A stretch of DNA of 13,391 nucleotides from Monoraphidium neglectum. Lineage: Eukaryota > Chlorophyta > Chlorophyceae > Sphaeropleales > Selenastraceae. The notes under the pieces are model-generated. The model worked only from the letters and a program-made list of their open reading frames with translations. It had not been told where the DNA came from and searched no databases. This document shows, piece after piece, positions 1-8,006 of the stretch. Position numbers and translations under genes: made by a program. The DNA is taken from the NCBI RefSeq assembly GCF_000611645.1, contig NW_014012091.1:1-13391 (forward strand), in the 5' to 3' direction. Numbering within the stretch: position 1 is the first letter of the stretch; the number at the start of each line of letters is the position of its first letter.

Positions 1-202
1 GTTCAAGCTCGTGTTCGACGCCGTATACACGCCGCGCGACACGCGGCTGCTGCGCGACGCCGCCGCCGCGGGCTGCGCGGTGGTGGACGGCGTGGAGATG
101 TTTGTGGGCCAGGCGGTCGAGCAGTTCCGGCTGTTCACCGGCGCCGAGCAGGCGCCCGTGGAGGTCATGGAGGCGGCGCTCCTGGGCAAGCAGAGCTCCT
201 GA
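1..202 (+). CDS. 3' end of bifunctional 3-dehydroquinate dehydratase / shikimate dehydrogenase (partial)
   Basis: The last coding piece of a plant-type DHQ-SDH enzyme; the reading frame starts at base 2 and the gene continues beyond the left edge. The 66 visible residues carry the C-terminal signature of the shikimate dehydrogenase domain: FDAVYTP, then LLRDA, an acidic/Gly turn, EMFVGQAVEQFRLFTG, and a short tail ending in SS at a TGA stop (200-202). In plants and algae this fusion enzyme dehydrates 3-dehydroquinate and reduces 3-dehydroshikimate with NADPH in the plastid (steps 3 and 4 of the shikimate pathway). The dehydratase half and the NADP-binding core lie outside the window, so the fusion is inferred from family knowledge; a stand-alone shikimate dehydrogenase would look the same here. 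It runs tail-to-tail with the next gene. Confidence 0.82.
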   Translation, partial: FKLVFDAVYTPRDTRLLRDAAAAGCAVVDGVEMFVGQAVEQFRLFTGAEQAPVEVMEAALLGKQSS

Positions 203-411
203 GCGATTTTTGCGGTGCCAGTCGCACTTGTTTGTTGGAGCTTTGTTGTTTCATTGTGCTGCCTTGCAACTTTCTGCACTGTCGGCTTATTTCAACATTT
301 CTGTTGTGCTGGAGTCGGCTTGCTGCGCAGCTTTTGTGTCTTTTGGTTGACCACTCGACAACGTGCCCCAAACCGGTAACAAAGCAAGTGTGCCGCGCCG
401 CGCGACTTCGA
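203..411. other. Intergenic gap between two convergent genes
   Basis: About 210 bases between two convergent stop codons. It should hold both 3' untranslated regions. It is more T-rich than the flanking exons. I saw no TGTAA on the + strand here. On the - strand TGTAA overlaps the stop codon of the neighbouring gene (plus 411-415). No other feature seen. Confidence 0.5.
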
Positions 412-1768
412 TTACATAGGTCGCGCTAACTGTGCGGTGGCCGCCGCCAGCCACGCCTCCCCCGGCGGCGCCAGCGCCAGCGCCGCCGCGCGCGCCGCGG
501 CGCACTGGAGCAGCAGCAGGCAGGCGCGCTCGACCACCCACAGCGCGTGGAACCCTGGGCGCGCCCAGACCAGCGCGGGCGGCGTGTTGCTGTGGGCGAG
601 CGCAAGGCGGTACACGCCCGTCCCACAAAATACGGCGACGGCCAGCAAAGAGGCCAGGTAGAACTCCCTGCATCACGAAAATTTAGACATAGGGGGGCGG
701 CAAGGCGGCGCGTCTGGGCAGCAGCCGCCAGTCAAGCACAAAGCAGTAGGCAGACTGCAGCTTTTCTTCCGTGCTCGCACAATGAGGGCATCTCTCTAGA
801 TGACGCCAGCACAAAAAAAACAGGTGAACAGCTGGGTGCCCTGCTGTGCTGGTGTATCCACCTTGAAGCTTGCGCGTGCAGGAGGCCTCCTGAGCCAACC
901 ATCAACAGTGTGTGCACGTCTGCGCGACGCACCCTCTCTTGGTGATTGGCTCAGGACGCATACAGTGCCCCTGCCGGGGCAGCCCCCTCACCTGTGTTTC
1001 CGCAGGTATCTGTGGTAGAGCCCCAGCCGCGCAAAGGGGCCCTGGCTGGTCAGAAGAAAGAAGGCCAGGGGAATCGCCAGCAGCAGGGACAGCTGCACAC
1101 TAAGTTGCGCACACATGCACGGCGAGCGGGGGGGGGGGGTGCGGTCGGCCGGGCGCGTGATGCACCACTCAGTTACGGGGCAGGTGCCTCAGGGGCCACC
1201 AGAGTTGTGCAGGTCAGGTTCAAAAAGACGGAGCTGCCTATGTGCAGCAGCCAAGCACTGGTCGCTGCTGCTGGCGTGCGGCCGCCCATTCCATACTCAA
1301 ACGGGCGGCACAGGCTCACGTGAACATCAGCAGCAGCATCACAAAACTGGGGTCCTGCAGGGGGTCTGTGTAGGCCATCACGAATATGTGCGCTGCAATG
1401 GCGCCATACACCGCGCACAGCTGCGCCAGCTGCCGCGCGCTGACTCGGCCGCTGCTGCTGGGGGCGCCTGGCCTCAGGCCATGCTGTTGCGGGAAGCCGC
1501 CGCCGTCTTCTGGCTCGAAGGGTGCCACCGGAAGACGCCTGCCGCTTGGTGAAGCGGCATCGGCCTGGTTGTCGGACCCCAGAGACACGTCGTGCTGGCT
1601 ATTCCCTTGAGGCCGCTGGCAGCGCTGCTGCTGCGGACTCTGCGCATGCGTCCGGGTTCGGGGGTGAGGCGCTGGACCGGTGAGATCTGGCAGAGCCAGG
1701 GCGAGGCGCACAAGCGGCAAAGCCGCCTCTGACAGCTGCTGCACACTCACCACTGCCTGGTGCTCCAT
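412..1768 (-). CDS. Unrecognised multi-pass membrane protein, spliced (about 279 aa)
   Basis: I do not recognise the family. A phase-consistent model on the - strand joins exons 1768-1320, 1233-1200, 1092-992 and 667-412. The donors are mostly strong (GTGAGC, GTGGCC, GTGAGG) and each acceptor is CAG. The N-terminal ~110 residues are polar, rich in Gln, Pro and Ser, and probably disordered. Then come hydrophobic segments: ARQLAQLCAVYGAIAAHIFV, a long stretch from PSFVMLLLMF through LSLLLAIPLAFFLL, EFYLASLLAVAVFCGTG, and a last one around ALWVVERACLLLL, suggesting four or five membrane spans. The start at 1768 is the first in-frame ATG. An acceptor-like CTGCAG at 1805-1810 suggests a 5' untranslated exon or an upstream coding exon. 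The 34-nt second exon is short and is the weakest part of the model, but it alone restores frame between two hydrophobic exons. Confidence 0.55.
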
Positions 1769-2147
1769 CTGGTGTGCTAGCCACTGCTGATGCTGCGGTG
1801 TTGACTGCAGATGCGCGCAAGCAGCGGTCAAGGTGTGTGCTCTGTGTGTGGGCTTTGGCGGATATGATGCCAATGTACCCGCAGACGTGGGTCGATGTGG
1901 GTCTGCTTCGTAGCTGAAAACAGGCGTATCACGGCCTACATGCGACCTACGTATTGCCGGCGCCTTGCGAGGTAGCTCGTAGGAAGCTGGGCCAAGGATG
2001 GAAGAAACGGCAGGCTTTCCTTCGCTTTGTTCGGGAATCTGGCGTCGGTTGTCACCTTGGATCTCTTAGGCACAACTCAGACGCGTTTTGGCCCCCAGCA
2101 GTCGCTGATTAGCGTGTGGGTGCCGCACATACCCTCACGCTGCAGCC
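1769..2147. promoter_or_regulatory. Divergent promoter region between the membrane protein gene and cytochrome c1
   Basis: About 380 bases between two divergently transcribed genes, so it should contain both promoters and 5' leaders. I see no clear TATA box. An acceptor-like site at 1805 suggests that part of it is transcribed as an intron of the - strand gene. Bidirectional use is inferred from gene order. Confidence 0.4.
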
Positions 2148-4705
2148 ATGCGCGCGAGCTTACTACTTGTGCGGTGTCTGAGGCAAGGCCAGGCCACTGG
2201 TCATGCCGCTGACAGTGCCGTCTCCAAGGCGAGTGCCCGTGGCAGTGGATCTCTAGTGCGAGATCGTCATTAAGGGCTATTTTGTGTCATTTTTTGTTGT
2301 GAAGTATTACGACCACCTAGATGTTTGCATCAGCATCCGAAGCTTAGGGCATACAGATCACGCTCAGTTTCGGGTTGTTGCGATGCTGTGGCCGTTCCCC
2401 ATGGCTCCCGCAGGTGCTGCCCGCCTTGGGGATGCAATCTGGCTCCCGCGCGGCGAGCACGTCGGCCGCCGCCGAGCAGCAGCGCTCGGGTTGGGCGAAC
2501 TGGGCGGCGGGCGCGCTCGGCGCAGCCGCGGGGGTTGCCGCCATGACAACTGCTGCCGCTGCGGACCACGAGGGGGAGCACGGGCTGGACGCGGGCAGCT
2601 GGCCGTGGTCACACAGCGGGCTGCTGGACTCGTACGACCATGCGTCTATCCGCCGTGGCTACCAGGTGTACAAGCAGGTGAGATGGGTTTTCAATCCTCA
2701 AAAGACAACCAACAGTGGGCCACGGAGCTTGGAAAGGGGCGGTGTCTGATCGGTCGCCGCGACTCAATGAAACAGACCTTGATGCTTAGCTGCATACCGG
2801 TTTTGGAACAAAAACCATTGTTTTGGCCGCCCACCCGCTGCGCTCTCGGGGTTGGTCGCCCGCGAACCGCGCTGGCAGGTGTGCGCCGCATGCCACAGCA
2901 TGCAGTACATCCACTTCCGCGATCTGGTGGGCGTTGCATACACGGAGGAGGAGGCCAAGGCCATGGCTGCCGAGGTGAGGGATGGGCACACACGTCAGCA
3001 TTGGGCGCCCTGCGCGGGGCACCAGGTGCAGCCGCGGAAGGGGCCAGGGAAGCCCAGGGTACAGTCGACGGCGGCAGTGGATGACGGCCCGGCTTGTCAA
3101 AGAGGAGCAGCAGGTTCAAGCACGTATCATTTGTCGCGTTCGCGCGGCGCGCAGCAGCTCTGGCTGGCAGGCCGGGGCGGACGCAGCGGCTGGGATGTGG
3201 GGGTGTGCCCGCGCTCCGCAGGGGTGCTGTGGCCGGCCGCGGTGCTGGCAATGGGTGTGACGCGATTTGTGTGCGGTTGCAGGGCGGTGAGGTTGTTGCT
3301 TGATCAGCGGCGGTGCATGCTGCCTGCAGCCAACCCCACACGATTCCCATCCTATCCTCTTTCATCTCCGATTCTGTCACCTTGCAGGAGGAGGTTATCG
3401 ACGGCCCCAACGACGAGGGGGAGATGTATGAGCGGCCCGGCCGCCTGTCGGACGGGCTGCCCGCACCATATGCCAACGAGCAGGCGAGCAGACGCAGAAT
3501 CCCCCAGGAGGGAGGGGGGGGGAGGCGCCCCCTGCCTGGGCTGCGCCGAGTGCGGCGCAAGCAGAGCCGGTTGGCTGGTTTAATGGCGACTGGCGGCGCC
3601 CTTGCCGCCTTTGGGGCAGACGCACTGCGTAGGGGCCACCGCAGCTAGCGCCCTCCCCCAGCTCACCCCAACCTGCTGCTCATGCCTCCCCCCCCCCCAC
3701 ACACCCCACCTTCATCCCCACCTCAGGCCGCGCGCTACTCCAACGGCGGCGCCTACCCCCCGGACCTGTCCCTCATCTGCACTGCGCGCCCCAACGGCAC
3801 CAACTACGTCTTTGCGCTGCTGCTCGGCTACAAGGAGCCGCCAGCCGGCATCTCGGTGGGCGGGGCGCAGGGCTGTACAGCGAGAGGGGCACAGAGACAG
3901 AAAGACGAGGGGACAAAAAGGAGAGAGAGAGAGGGGGGGGGGAAGAGAGATACCATTGGTAGTCAGCTTGCTTGAAGCGTAGCTTGGCTGACGATGGCTG
4001 ATGGGGCGAAATGCGAGAGATGGCCGGTTGTGGCAGCTGCTGTCATGGCTAGCGTGGCTGGGGAGGGCTCACAGCAGCCAAACCCCTCATTTCCCCCTCA
4101 TTTCTTGCGTCACCGACTCGTCGCCGGCAGGTGCGTGAGGGGCTGTACTACAACCCGTACTTCCCTGGCGGCGCCATCGCCATGCCGCGCATGCTGAACG
4201 ATGGCGGCGTGGAGTACGACGACGGCACCCCCTCATCTTCCAGTCAGCAGGCCAAGGTGAGCGCCACGGCGGCGGTCGGGGAATTCGGGTGGGAGTGTCT
4301 ACAGCCGTCGAGGTGATTTCTACAGCGAATCAGCGGTGCAGGATGCTCACCAACGGCGGCGGCAGCAGCGGGGGTGGGTGACGCGGACAGAGCGTGGTTG
4401 CCAAGGCTCGCTTGCAGCTGCGCGGCGCGCCTCTGGGGCCTTCAAGAGATGGACCCATGCATCAGCCTGCACAAACTGTTGGAAGGCCTCAGTTTCCACG
4501 GAATTAATGCACATCGTTGTCTGCGCCGCAGGACGTGACCACGTTCCTGGCGTGGGCCGCGTCCCCAGAGCACGACGAGCGCAAGCTGGTGGGCGTGAAG
4601 GCCCTCACCATCATCGGCATCATGTGGGCATTCGCGGTGTACCAGAAGCGCCTCAAGTGGGCGCCCCTCAAGTCGCGGCGGGTTGTGCTGGATGTGGTCA
4701 ACTGA
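2148..4705 (+). CDS. CYC1: Cytochrome c1, haem subunit of mitochondrial complex III
   Basis: Cytochrome c1 passes electrons from the Rieske protein to cytochrome c in the bc1 complex of the inner mitochondrial membrane. The model has seven exons: 2148-2228, 2414-2677, 2879-2974, 3388-3483, 3727-3855, 4131-4256 and 4532-4705, giving about 321 aa. Every internal junction is phase 0. Visible hallmarks are the haem site CAACH (about residues 117-121), [59 protein letters not shown] with the Met expected to be the axial haem ligand, and a C-terminal anchor ([12 protein letters not shown]) followed by basic residues. The N-terminus fits a bipartite presequence: Arg-rich [15 protein letters not shown], then a hydrophobic Ala/Gly sorting segment before DHEGEHGL. 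The end of exon 1 is uncertain: 2228 uses a GCGAGT donor, while 2255 uses GTGCGA and adds nine codons. The exon at 3388-3483 also ends at a GC donor. Confidence 0.93.
3484..3726 (+). other. Probable GC-AG intron in the cytochrome c1 gene
   Basis: The exon must end after YANEQ (CAG at 3481-3483) to join AARYSNGG in the next exon, as the family alignment demands. The intron then begins GCGAGC instead of GT and ends CAG at 3724-3726. No GT occurs close downstream of the exon end that would keep the conserved sequence. The exon side (CAG) and bases 3-5 of the donor match the usual consensus, as is typical of GC-AG introns. Confidence 0.75.
3885..3952 (+). repeat. Purine-rich (GA/G) low-complexity tract in a cytochrome c1 intron
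   Basis: A nearly pure A/G stretch with a GAGAGAGAGAG run followed by nine G, inside the intron 3856-4130. Probably simple repeat growth; no function is evident. Confidence 0.7.
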
Positions 4706-5296
4706 TGCGGCTCCTGGGCCCCCTCCTGGGCCTCGCTGGCCGCGGCGCACCGCTGGGCCTCTGGCTTATCTGGCTTGAAGATCCATCATTGTGTAAAGTT
4801 GCATCGATCCTGCTCTTGGTGGTAGTATGGGGACCATCAGGGCGCTGGTGGCATTCAAGGTGCGAGGAGGGCTGGGACCAGGGCTGGCTACAACGCTCGC
4901 CCAGAGTGCGTGCTGGGCAAAATGCACAGGGCTGGTGCACCCGACACGCACGTCATCTATTTTCCAGCGTTCAAAAGTGTATCAACCCGGCTTGTTGGCG
5001 TTGCAACCGATCAAGTCTTGCAGCATCTCTCCGCCGGAAGCCTGCTTTGAAGCCAACCAACGTGAGGTGATTTTTGAAAAGTTAGATTTGTGAGTGCTGG
5101 TTAAGGTCACGCGCTCAGCTGGGTGCTTGAAGCGTTCCACGCCCTGTGGCGCATGCAGCGGCACGCGACGGGTGTACGAGTTTCTGGTGCTGCTTTCGGT
5201 GGTGAAGGGCAGCTCGGTGCCTTTGAGAATACTGTGGTGCACATGAACAGACAGCGACGCTCGCGCTGCTCACGCACGCGCGCAGGAACTTGCGCC
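4706..5296 (+). other. Cytochrome c1 3' end and upstream region of the first Cys-rich gene
   Basis: The first part is the cytochrome c1 3' untranslated region. A TGTAA motif lies at 4792-4796, 87 bases past the stop, which fits chlorophyte poly(A) signals. From about 4895 the sequence resembles the region before the second Cys-rich gene (from about 6456), for example the shared CAGGGCTG.TGCACCC stretch and the CACATGAACA stretch close to each start. No TATA box is evident. Confidence 0.55.
4792..4796 (+). terminator. TGTAA poly(A) signal of cytochrome c1
   Basis: TGTAA within TTGTGTAAAGTT, 87 bases after the cytochrome c1 stop. TGTAA is the usual polyadenylation motif in chlorophyte green algae. 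Confidence 0.6.
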
Positions 5297-5787
5297 ATGG
5301 CCGACCCCGACAACAGCGCCAGTCATGGGACCGTCAGGCTGCGCGGATGGTGCTTCTGCGCCAACCACGGCCTGGAGTACTGCCACCGCTGCTGCATGGA
5401 CTTCCGCATGTGCAACAACGTAGGCGCCAGGGCTGAAGGCTGGCACTGCAGCTGGCCCATCCCGGCAGGCCATTAGAACAGTCCGCACGCAAGGGGTTTG
5501 ACATTACACACCCCACCCCACACAGGCGTATACCGTCGCCTGCACCACTTTGTGCCGTGTTTGCCTGCACCTGCTGCTCATAGGTTCGGCTGCAAGACGA
5601 ACTAACAGAGGAGCAGCTGGAGCGTCTCACTGAACAGGCCATCGGCGTGCCCGACGACGCCCGGCCGCCGCTGCACGTCCAGGGCGCTTACGAGCTGCTG
5701 CGGGACGGCACGGCGGTGTGCTTCGCGCACAGCGCCGTGGGCTGCGAGCGCTGCTTTGATTTCGAGAGGCAGGTGATGGACGGCTGA
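5297..5787 (+). CDS. Cys/His-rich putative zinc-binding protein, copy 1 (108 aa)
   Basis: I cannot name this gene. Two exons, 5297-5419 and 5584-5787, are joined in phase 0 (donor GTAGGC, acceptor CATAG). The first module carries C19-x-C21-x2-H24-x4-C29-x2-C32, then MDFRxxNN; the second carries C87-x2-H90-x4-C95-x2-C98 within AVCFAHSAVGCERCFDFER. Each has the ligand number expected of a small zinc site, and the first resembles the Cys/His segments found near MYND-type fingers in fungal and algal proteins. The linker (about 45-80) is acidic and probably helical (LTEEQLERL). The ATG at 5297 is shared with copy 2. An in-frame ATG at 5243 would add 18 Arg-rich residues, but copy 2 lost that frame. 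There is no signal peptide or membrane segment. About 71% of residues match copy 2, and all listed Cys and His residues are kept. A zinc role is inference. Confidence 0.72.
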
Positions 5788-5841
5788 AGCCTGCTGTGGT
5801 TTGTGGGTGCCGCATTACGTTGCACGACACCGGCAGGCGCC

Positions 5842-6015
5842 ATGTTACAGCAAGCCTTGACCAGGAAAGCGGCGCGGATGCTACGCAATCACGTACGCCG
5901 CTTGAGCGAGCCATCAGCCCCTGAGGACAGCGCTGACGCGTCCTTTCTGGCGACGGCGTGCAGCACTGGAGGAAGGGGGAGCTGCTGTAGGGAGTACTGG
6001 GACGGTTTGCTGGTT
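5842..6015. other. Highly conserved block downstream of copy 1
   Basis: These 174 bases match 7384-7557 with no gaps and 14 substitutions by my count (about 92% identity). The second exons of the adjacent genes are only about 81% identical. On + it is open in one frame (LRRLSEP, SADASFL, CREYWDGLLV), but 10 of the 12 differing codons change the amino acid and the ATG at 5842 is ATA in the other copy. It is therefore more likely an untranslated or RNA-level element than a coding exon. TTACA at 5845-5849 is TGTAA on the - strand. Confidence 0.6.
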
Positions 6016-6295
6016 GAATGTGCAAGAAATGTGCCGATTACGGCAATTAATGATGAGCACAGCGGGGATTGTGTGCCCTTGCTGCTGCACTTGAACCATG
6101 TCCTGCCAGCTGCGCAAGGCATGCGTGCGTGATTGCTTCTGCTTCTCTGAATGGCCATTATGATGGAATAAATGCTGACCTGGGCAGGATGTTGATTGCC
6201 GTGATGTGGCTGACCACACAAAGGGCGCGCCCTGCCAAGGCTGGACGCCATCGTCGAAAGCGCCGTGTTTGCCCTCAGTGTCGCCGCGTTTGCCC
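6016..6295 (+). other. Region between the conserved block and the ankyrin relic, unit 1
   Basis: Patchy similarity to 7558-7797, for example AACCATGTCCTGCC in both. It contains a small local duplication of a GTTTGCCCTCAG motif at about 6269-6301 that unit 2 has only once. No gene seen. Confidence 0.5.
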
Positions 6296-6455
6296 TCAGG
6301 GTCGCTCCCTCAGCGCTTGCACTGCCTGAGGGTCGCCCGCGGCGGGCGGCCTCAAAACTGCTCGCCGCTTGCGCCGCTTGCGGCCGATAACCGCCTGTAA
6401 TCTGGCACCGTATGCGCGCGCTGATGACTTGGCGCCTCCGGCAATGGCGCGTGCA
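6296..6455 (-). pseudogene. Relic of the ankyrin-type gene (unit 1)
   Basis: On the - strand this matches the 3' end of the ankyrin gene at 7798-7970. The tail AAGDPQAVQAL and the region around DYRRL/ASGEQF are recognisable, but they fall in different frames. Against unit 2, about 8 bases are missing where AAHIAA should be, and bases are inserted upstream around 6405-6425. The homology stops near 6455, before the glutamine run. Everything upstream, including the first ankyrin motif, is absent. It therefore cannot encode the partner protein. Confidence 0.7.
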
Positions 6456-6855
6456 CGGCAGCTGCCAAGGGTGCCTGCCGGACAAAAGTACGCAGGGCTG
6501 ATGCACCCCGAACCAGGTTCGCTTGCAAGCATTACAAGAGTCCCAGCCCTGCTTGTTTGATTGACATTGGCATCGCGATCTGTCCAGTCCAACGGCATAC
6601 ATCTCCGTCGGAAGCCTTGAGGCCAACGGGAAGGTGACTCTCACGTACATAAATGAATGTTGATCGCGGCCACGCATCGGCAGCCGGCCTCTTGAAGCGT
6701 GCCACGCTCTGTGGCGCAAGCAGCGTCGCGCAACAGATGTGTCGTATGGTACCGTTTGGTGCTGCAGGGCAGCTGAGTGTCTTTGTGAATACTTAAGTGC
6801 ACATGAACAACAGGGACATTGGCGCTGCTCACGCACACGTGCAGGAACCTGCGTC

Positions 6856-7342
6856 ATGGCCGATCATGTCAACAGCGCTGGCCACGGCACTGTCATGCTG
6901 CGTGGATGGTGCTTCTGCGAAAACCACGGCCTGGAGTACTGCCACAGCTGCGCCATGGACTTCCGCATAGGCAACAATGTAGGTGCCATGCCTGAGGGCT
7001 GGCATTGCAGCTGGCCCATTCCAACAGGCCATTACTAGAACAGTCCGCACGGAGAACAGGGCTCGCCCCATCCCACACTAACACACACGGTTGCCTCGAC
7101 CAGGCTATGCCATGATCGCCTACCCCTGCTGCACGCAGTATCGGCTGCAGGACAATATGACAGAGGAGCAGCTGGAGAGCCTTGCTGACCAGGGCATCGA
7201 CCTGCCCGACGACGACCGGCGGCCGCTGTGCGTGGATGGCGTGTACAAGCTGCTGCCGTGCGGCACGGCGGCGTGCGTCGCGCACAGCGCAGTGGGTTGC
7301 GAGCGGTGCTTCAATTTCGAGAGGCGGGTAATGGACGACTGA
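6856..7342 (+). CDS. Cys/His-rich putative zinc-binding protein, copy 2 (108 aa)
   Basis: Paralogue of the gene at 5297-5787 with identical exon lengths (6856-6978 and 7139-7342; 123 and 204 bases) and the same phase-0 junction (donor GTAGGT, acceptor CGCAG). The first module is kept in full (C19, C21, H24, C29, C32, then MDFRIGNN), as is the second (C87, H90, C95, C98). The spare Cys residues at 33 and 39 in copy 1 are gone, and copy 2 gains Cys at 72 and 82, so the positions kept in both are the likely ligands. The linker is again acidic (TEEQLESLADQ, LPDDD). An ATG at 6803 opens an overlapping out-of-frame upstream reading frame that could reduce translation. Both copies look intact, with equal length and conserved motif residues, which argues against recent decay. 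Function unknown. Confidence 0.72.
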
Positions 7343-7383
7343 CGCCTGCCGTGATTAGCAGATGCTGCGGTACTGCAGTCCCC

Positions 7384-7557
7384 ATATTACAGCAAGCCTT
7401 GACCAAGGAATCGACGCGGATGCTACGCAATCAATTGCGCCGCTTGAGCGAGCCAGCAGCCCCTGAAGACAGCGCTGACGCGTCCTTTCTGTTGACCGCG
7501 TGCAGCACTGGAGGAAGGGTGAGCTGCTGTAGGGAGTACTGGGACGGTTTGCTGGTT
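7384..7557. other. Highly conserved block downstream of copy 2
   Basis: Ungapped counterpart of 5842-6015 (about 92% identical). TTACA at 7387-7391 gives TGTAA on the - strand, about 410 bases past the ankyrin stop. The block may therefore lie in the 3' untranslated regions of both the Cys-rich gene (+) and the ankyrin gene (-). Confidence 0.6.
7387..7391 (-). terminator. Candidate TGTAA poly(A) signal of the ankyrin-type gene
   Basis: TGTAA on the - strand, about 410 bases beyond the ankyrin stop and the first seen there. The counterpart in unit 1 is at 5845-5849. Confidence 0.35.
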
Positions 7558-7797
7558 GGGACGGGGGACCAAAGCGCCAAACAACAATGGATACAGCAAG
7601 GACCATGTGCGATTGTTTGCTGCACTTCAACCATGTCCTGCCTGCTACATGAAAAATGCACATGTGGTTGGCTCGGTTTCACATTTGTTTATTTTCATGC
7701 AACAAATGTCAACTTGTTGCAGAATAATCAGTGCTGTGACGCTGCTGGACACACTTGCAGACGCTGGTCGCCATCATCAAACGCGCCTCGTTTGCCC

Positions 7798-7960
7798 TCA
7801 GCGCTCCTCCAGCAGCGCCTGCACCGCCTGGGAGTCGCCCGCTGCGGCGGCGATGTGGGCGGCCTCAAACTGCTCGCCGCTGGCACTGCTTGCGGCTGCC
7901 AACCGCCTGTAATCTGATAAGCGCTGGTGGAGTGGCGCCTCCAGTAATGCGCGTGTGGAG

Positions 7961-8006
<46 letters not shown>

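Larger units (their letters stand above)
4895..6455. repeat. Tandem duplication, unit 1
   Basis: This unit aligns with about 6456-8000. The offset between matching points drifts slightly: 1559 at the Cys-rich start codon, 1555 at its second exon and 1542 in the downstream block. Order: leader, Cys-rich gene, conserved block, ankyrin remnant. The edges are approximate because identity outside the genes is patchy. The unit ends within the ankyrin sequence, close to the point where the glutamine run lies in unit 2. Confidence 0.85.
6456..8000. repeat. Tandem duplication, unit 2
   Basis: Second unit of the imperfect tandem duplication described for 4895-6455. It begins around the AAGGGTGCCTGCC stretch (6467-6479), which matches the leader of unit 1. 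It holds the second Cys-rich gene, the conserved block and the only apparently intact ankyrin-type gene. Sequence beyond about 8000 has no partner in unit 1. Confidence 0.8.

Noticed and set aside
683..900. Possible exon on the - strand with a YCFVLDWRLLP-like segment
   Set aside because: The exon ending at 992 joins the one starting at 667 in phase with strong splice sites and a sensible hydrophobic sequence, so this stretch is best read as intron.
3100..3130. GGTTCAAG stretch resembling a tRNA T-loop
   Set aside because: No matching acceptor stem, D-arm or anticodon arm around it; it lies in a cytochrome c1 intron.
5889..6857. Long open frame on the - strand through unit 1 (over 300 codons)
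   Set aside because: It crosses the ankyrin relic in the wrong frame and the leader of the second Cys-rich gene, and no recognisable domain appears.
7228..7917. 229-codon open frame on + running through the conserved block
   Set aside because: It overlaps the end of the Cys-rich gene in another frame, has no shared start with unit 1, and changes between the two blocks are mostly amino-acid altering.
4895..8000. CRISPR-like or transposon origin for the repeated region
   Set aside because: Only two long, diverged units with genes and introns, no short regular spacers, no terminal inverted repeats or transposase; a plain segmental tandem duplication explains it.
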